Origin: JBBAEA01 sp041656175
GTDB lineage: Bacteria > Myxococcota_A > Bradymonadia > UBA4248
Length of the DNA stretch: 5,650 nucleotides
Direction: 5' to 3'
Assembly (NCBI GenBank): GCA_041656175.1
Contig: JBBAEA010000182.1
Span: 1-5,650 of the forward strand
Positions 5,418-5,650 of the stretch are shown piece after piece. Position 1 is the stretch's first letter. Every line of letters begins with the position of its first letter. The notes under the pieces were generated by a model. That model searched no databases and was not told the DNA's origin. It worked only from the letters and a program-made list of their open reading frames with translations. The translations under genes were made by a program, and so were the position numbers.

Positions 5418-5650
5418 ATAGACTAGAGACCTTTGCACGGCTAGAAATTGTGAATTTAATTTTACAAATCCGATACAGTTTTAAACAAAATGAGACATTT
5501 TGTAGAGAAGCATAAGCTAAAAATGCTAATAAAATAAGGCAAGATGGAGATAGAATGACATTTTATTCGAAAAGTGCTTAAAAGAGTGCTTTCTTTTTTG
5601 GAGGGGGGTGCGGGGGGAACCTTTTTTCTTTTGCAAAAAGAAAAAAGGTT
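5418..5650. other. AT-rich stretch without a convincing gene
   Basis: From the terminator to the window edge I see no supported gene. The longest small frames are 15 codons (5490-5537, no ribosome site) and 8 codons (5555-5581, behind GGAG). The stretch holds an exact 8-bp hairpin, ACAAAATG/CATTTTGT (5485-5492 with 5496-5503), a partial direct repeat GACATTTT (5494-5501 and 5557-5564) and a tandem AGTGCTT (5573-5579 and 5586-5592). Two G6 runs (5604-5617) follow. It may be the upstream region of a gene beyond the window or the 3' flank of a convergent one. Confidence 0.5.
5618..5650. repeat. Perfect hairpin cut by the window edge
   Basis: AACCTTTTTTCTTTT (5618-5632) and its exact reverse complement (5636-5650) form a 15-bp stem with a GCA loop. 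The left arm is preceded by G6, so the palindrome probably continues past the end as C-rich sequence. It may be a bidirectional terminator or part of a GC-capped palindromic repeat. Confidence 0.65.

Noticed and set aside
5555..5581. An 8-codon frame behind GGAG (ATG at 5555) and a 15-codon frame at 5490-5537
   Set aside because: They are too short to support, with no conservation evidence. The longer one has no ribosome site and its start lies within a hairpin.

Overview
The window reads as chromosomal DNA from a Gram-negative (diderm) bacterium of moderate GC. The evidence is an exported coiled-coil/TPR protein of the CpoB/YbgF type, a Der GTPase with a very long acidic inter-domain linker, and a serine/threonine-kinase-like protein. 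Kinase-like proteins of this kind are common in Myxococcota, Bradymonadota and related deltaproteobacterial lineages. The lineage call is an inference and no rRNA or other strict marker is present.

Layout. Positions 60-99 hold a strong hairpin terminator. It ends a leftward gene (128-481, minus) for a single-domain rhodanese with an intact CRSGAR active-site loop. A 183-bp gap follows with a terminator hairpin for the next gene and an operator-like palindrome (520-538). A leftward gene at 665-2356 encodes a 563-residue protein whose N-terminal third has a kinase fold but has lost all three catalytic signatures. It continues into an acidic, disordered linker and ends in a C-terminal membrane anchor, so it is a tail-anchored pseudokinase. 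The divergent region 2357-2750 holds a good sigma70-type promoter for the pseudokinase, a hairpin in its leader, and a complex inverted-repeat element (about 2518-2690) that looks like a non-coding repeat or MITE-like sequence. Rightward genes follow: der (TTG start at 2751, to 4355) and, after an extended -10 promoter and a leader hairpin, the exported coiled-coil/TPR protein (4532-5320). That gene ends in a 17-bp terminator (5356-5417). The remaining 230 bases have no convincing gene and end inside a perfect 15-bp hairpin cut by the window edge.

How the genes relate. They do not form one operon. There are two leftward single-gene units and two rightward units, mostly separated by terminators or promoters. 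Der (50S ribosome maturation) and the CpoB-like protein (periplasmic, envelope) are housekeeping-type functions. Rhodanese is a small sulfurtransferase of unknown partner. The least understood item is the tail-anchored pseudokinase, whose linker carries three copies of a T-[KQR]-[IV]-x3-P motif. I found no complete mobile element, CRISPR array, tRNA or rRNA.
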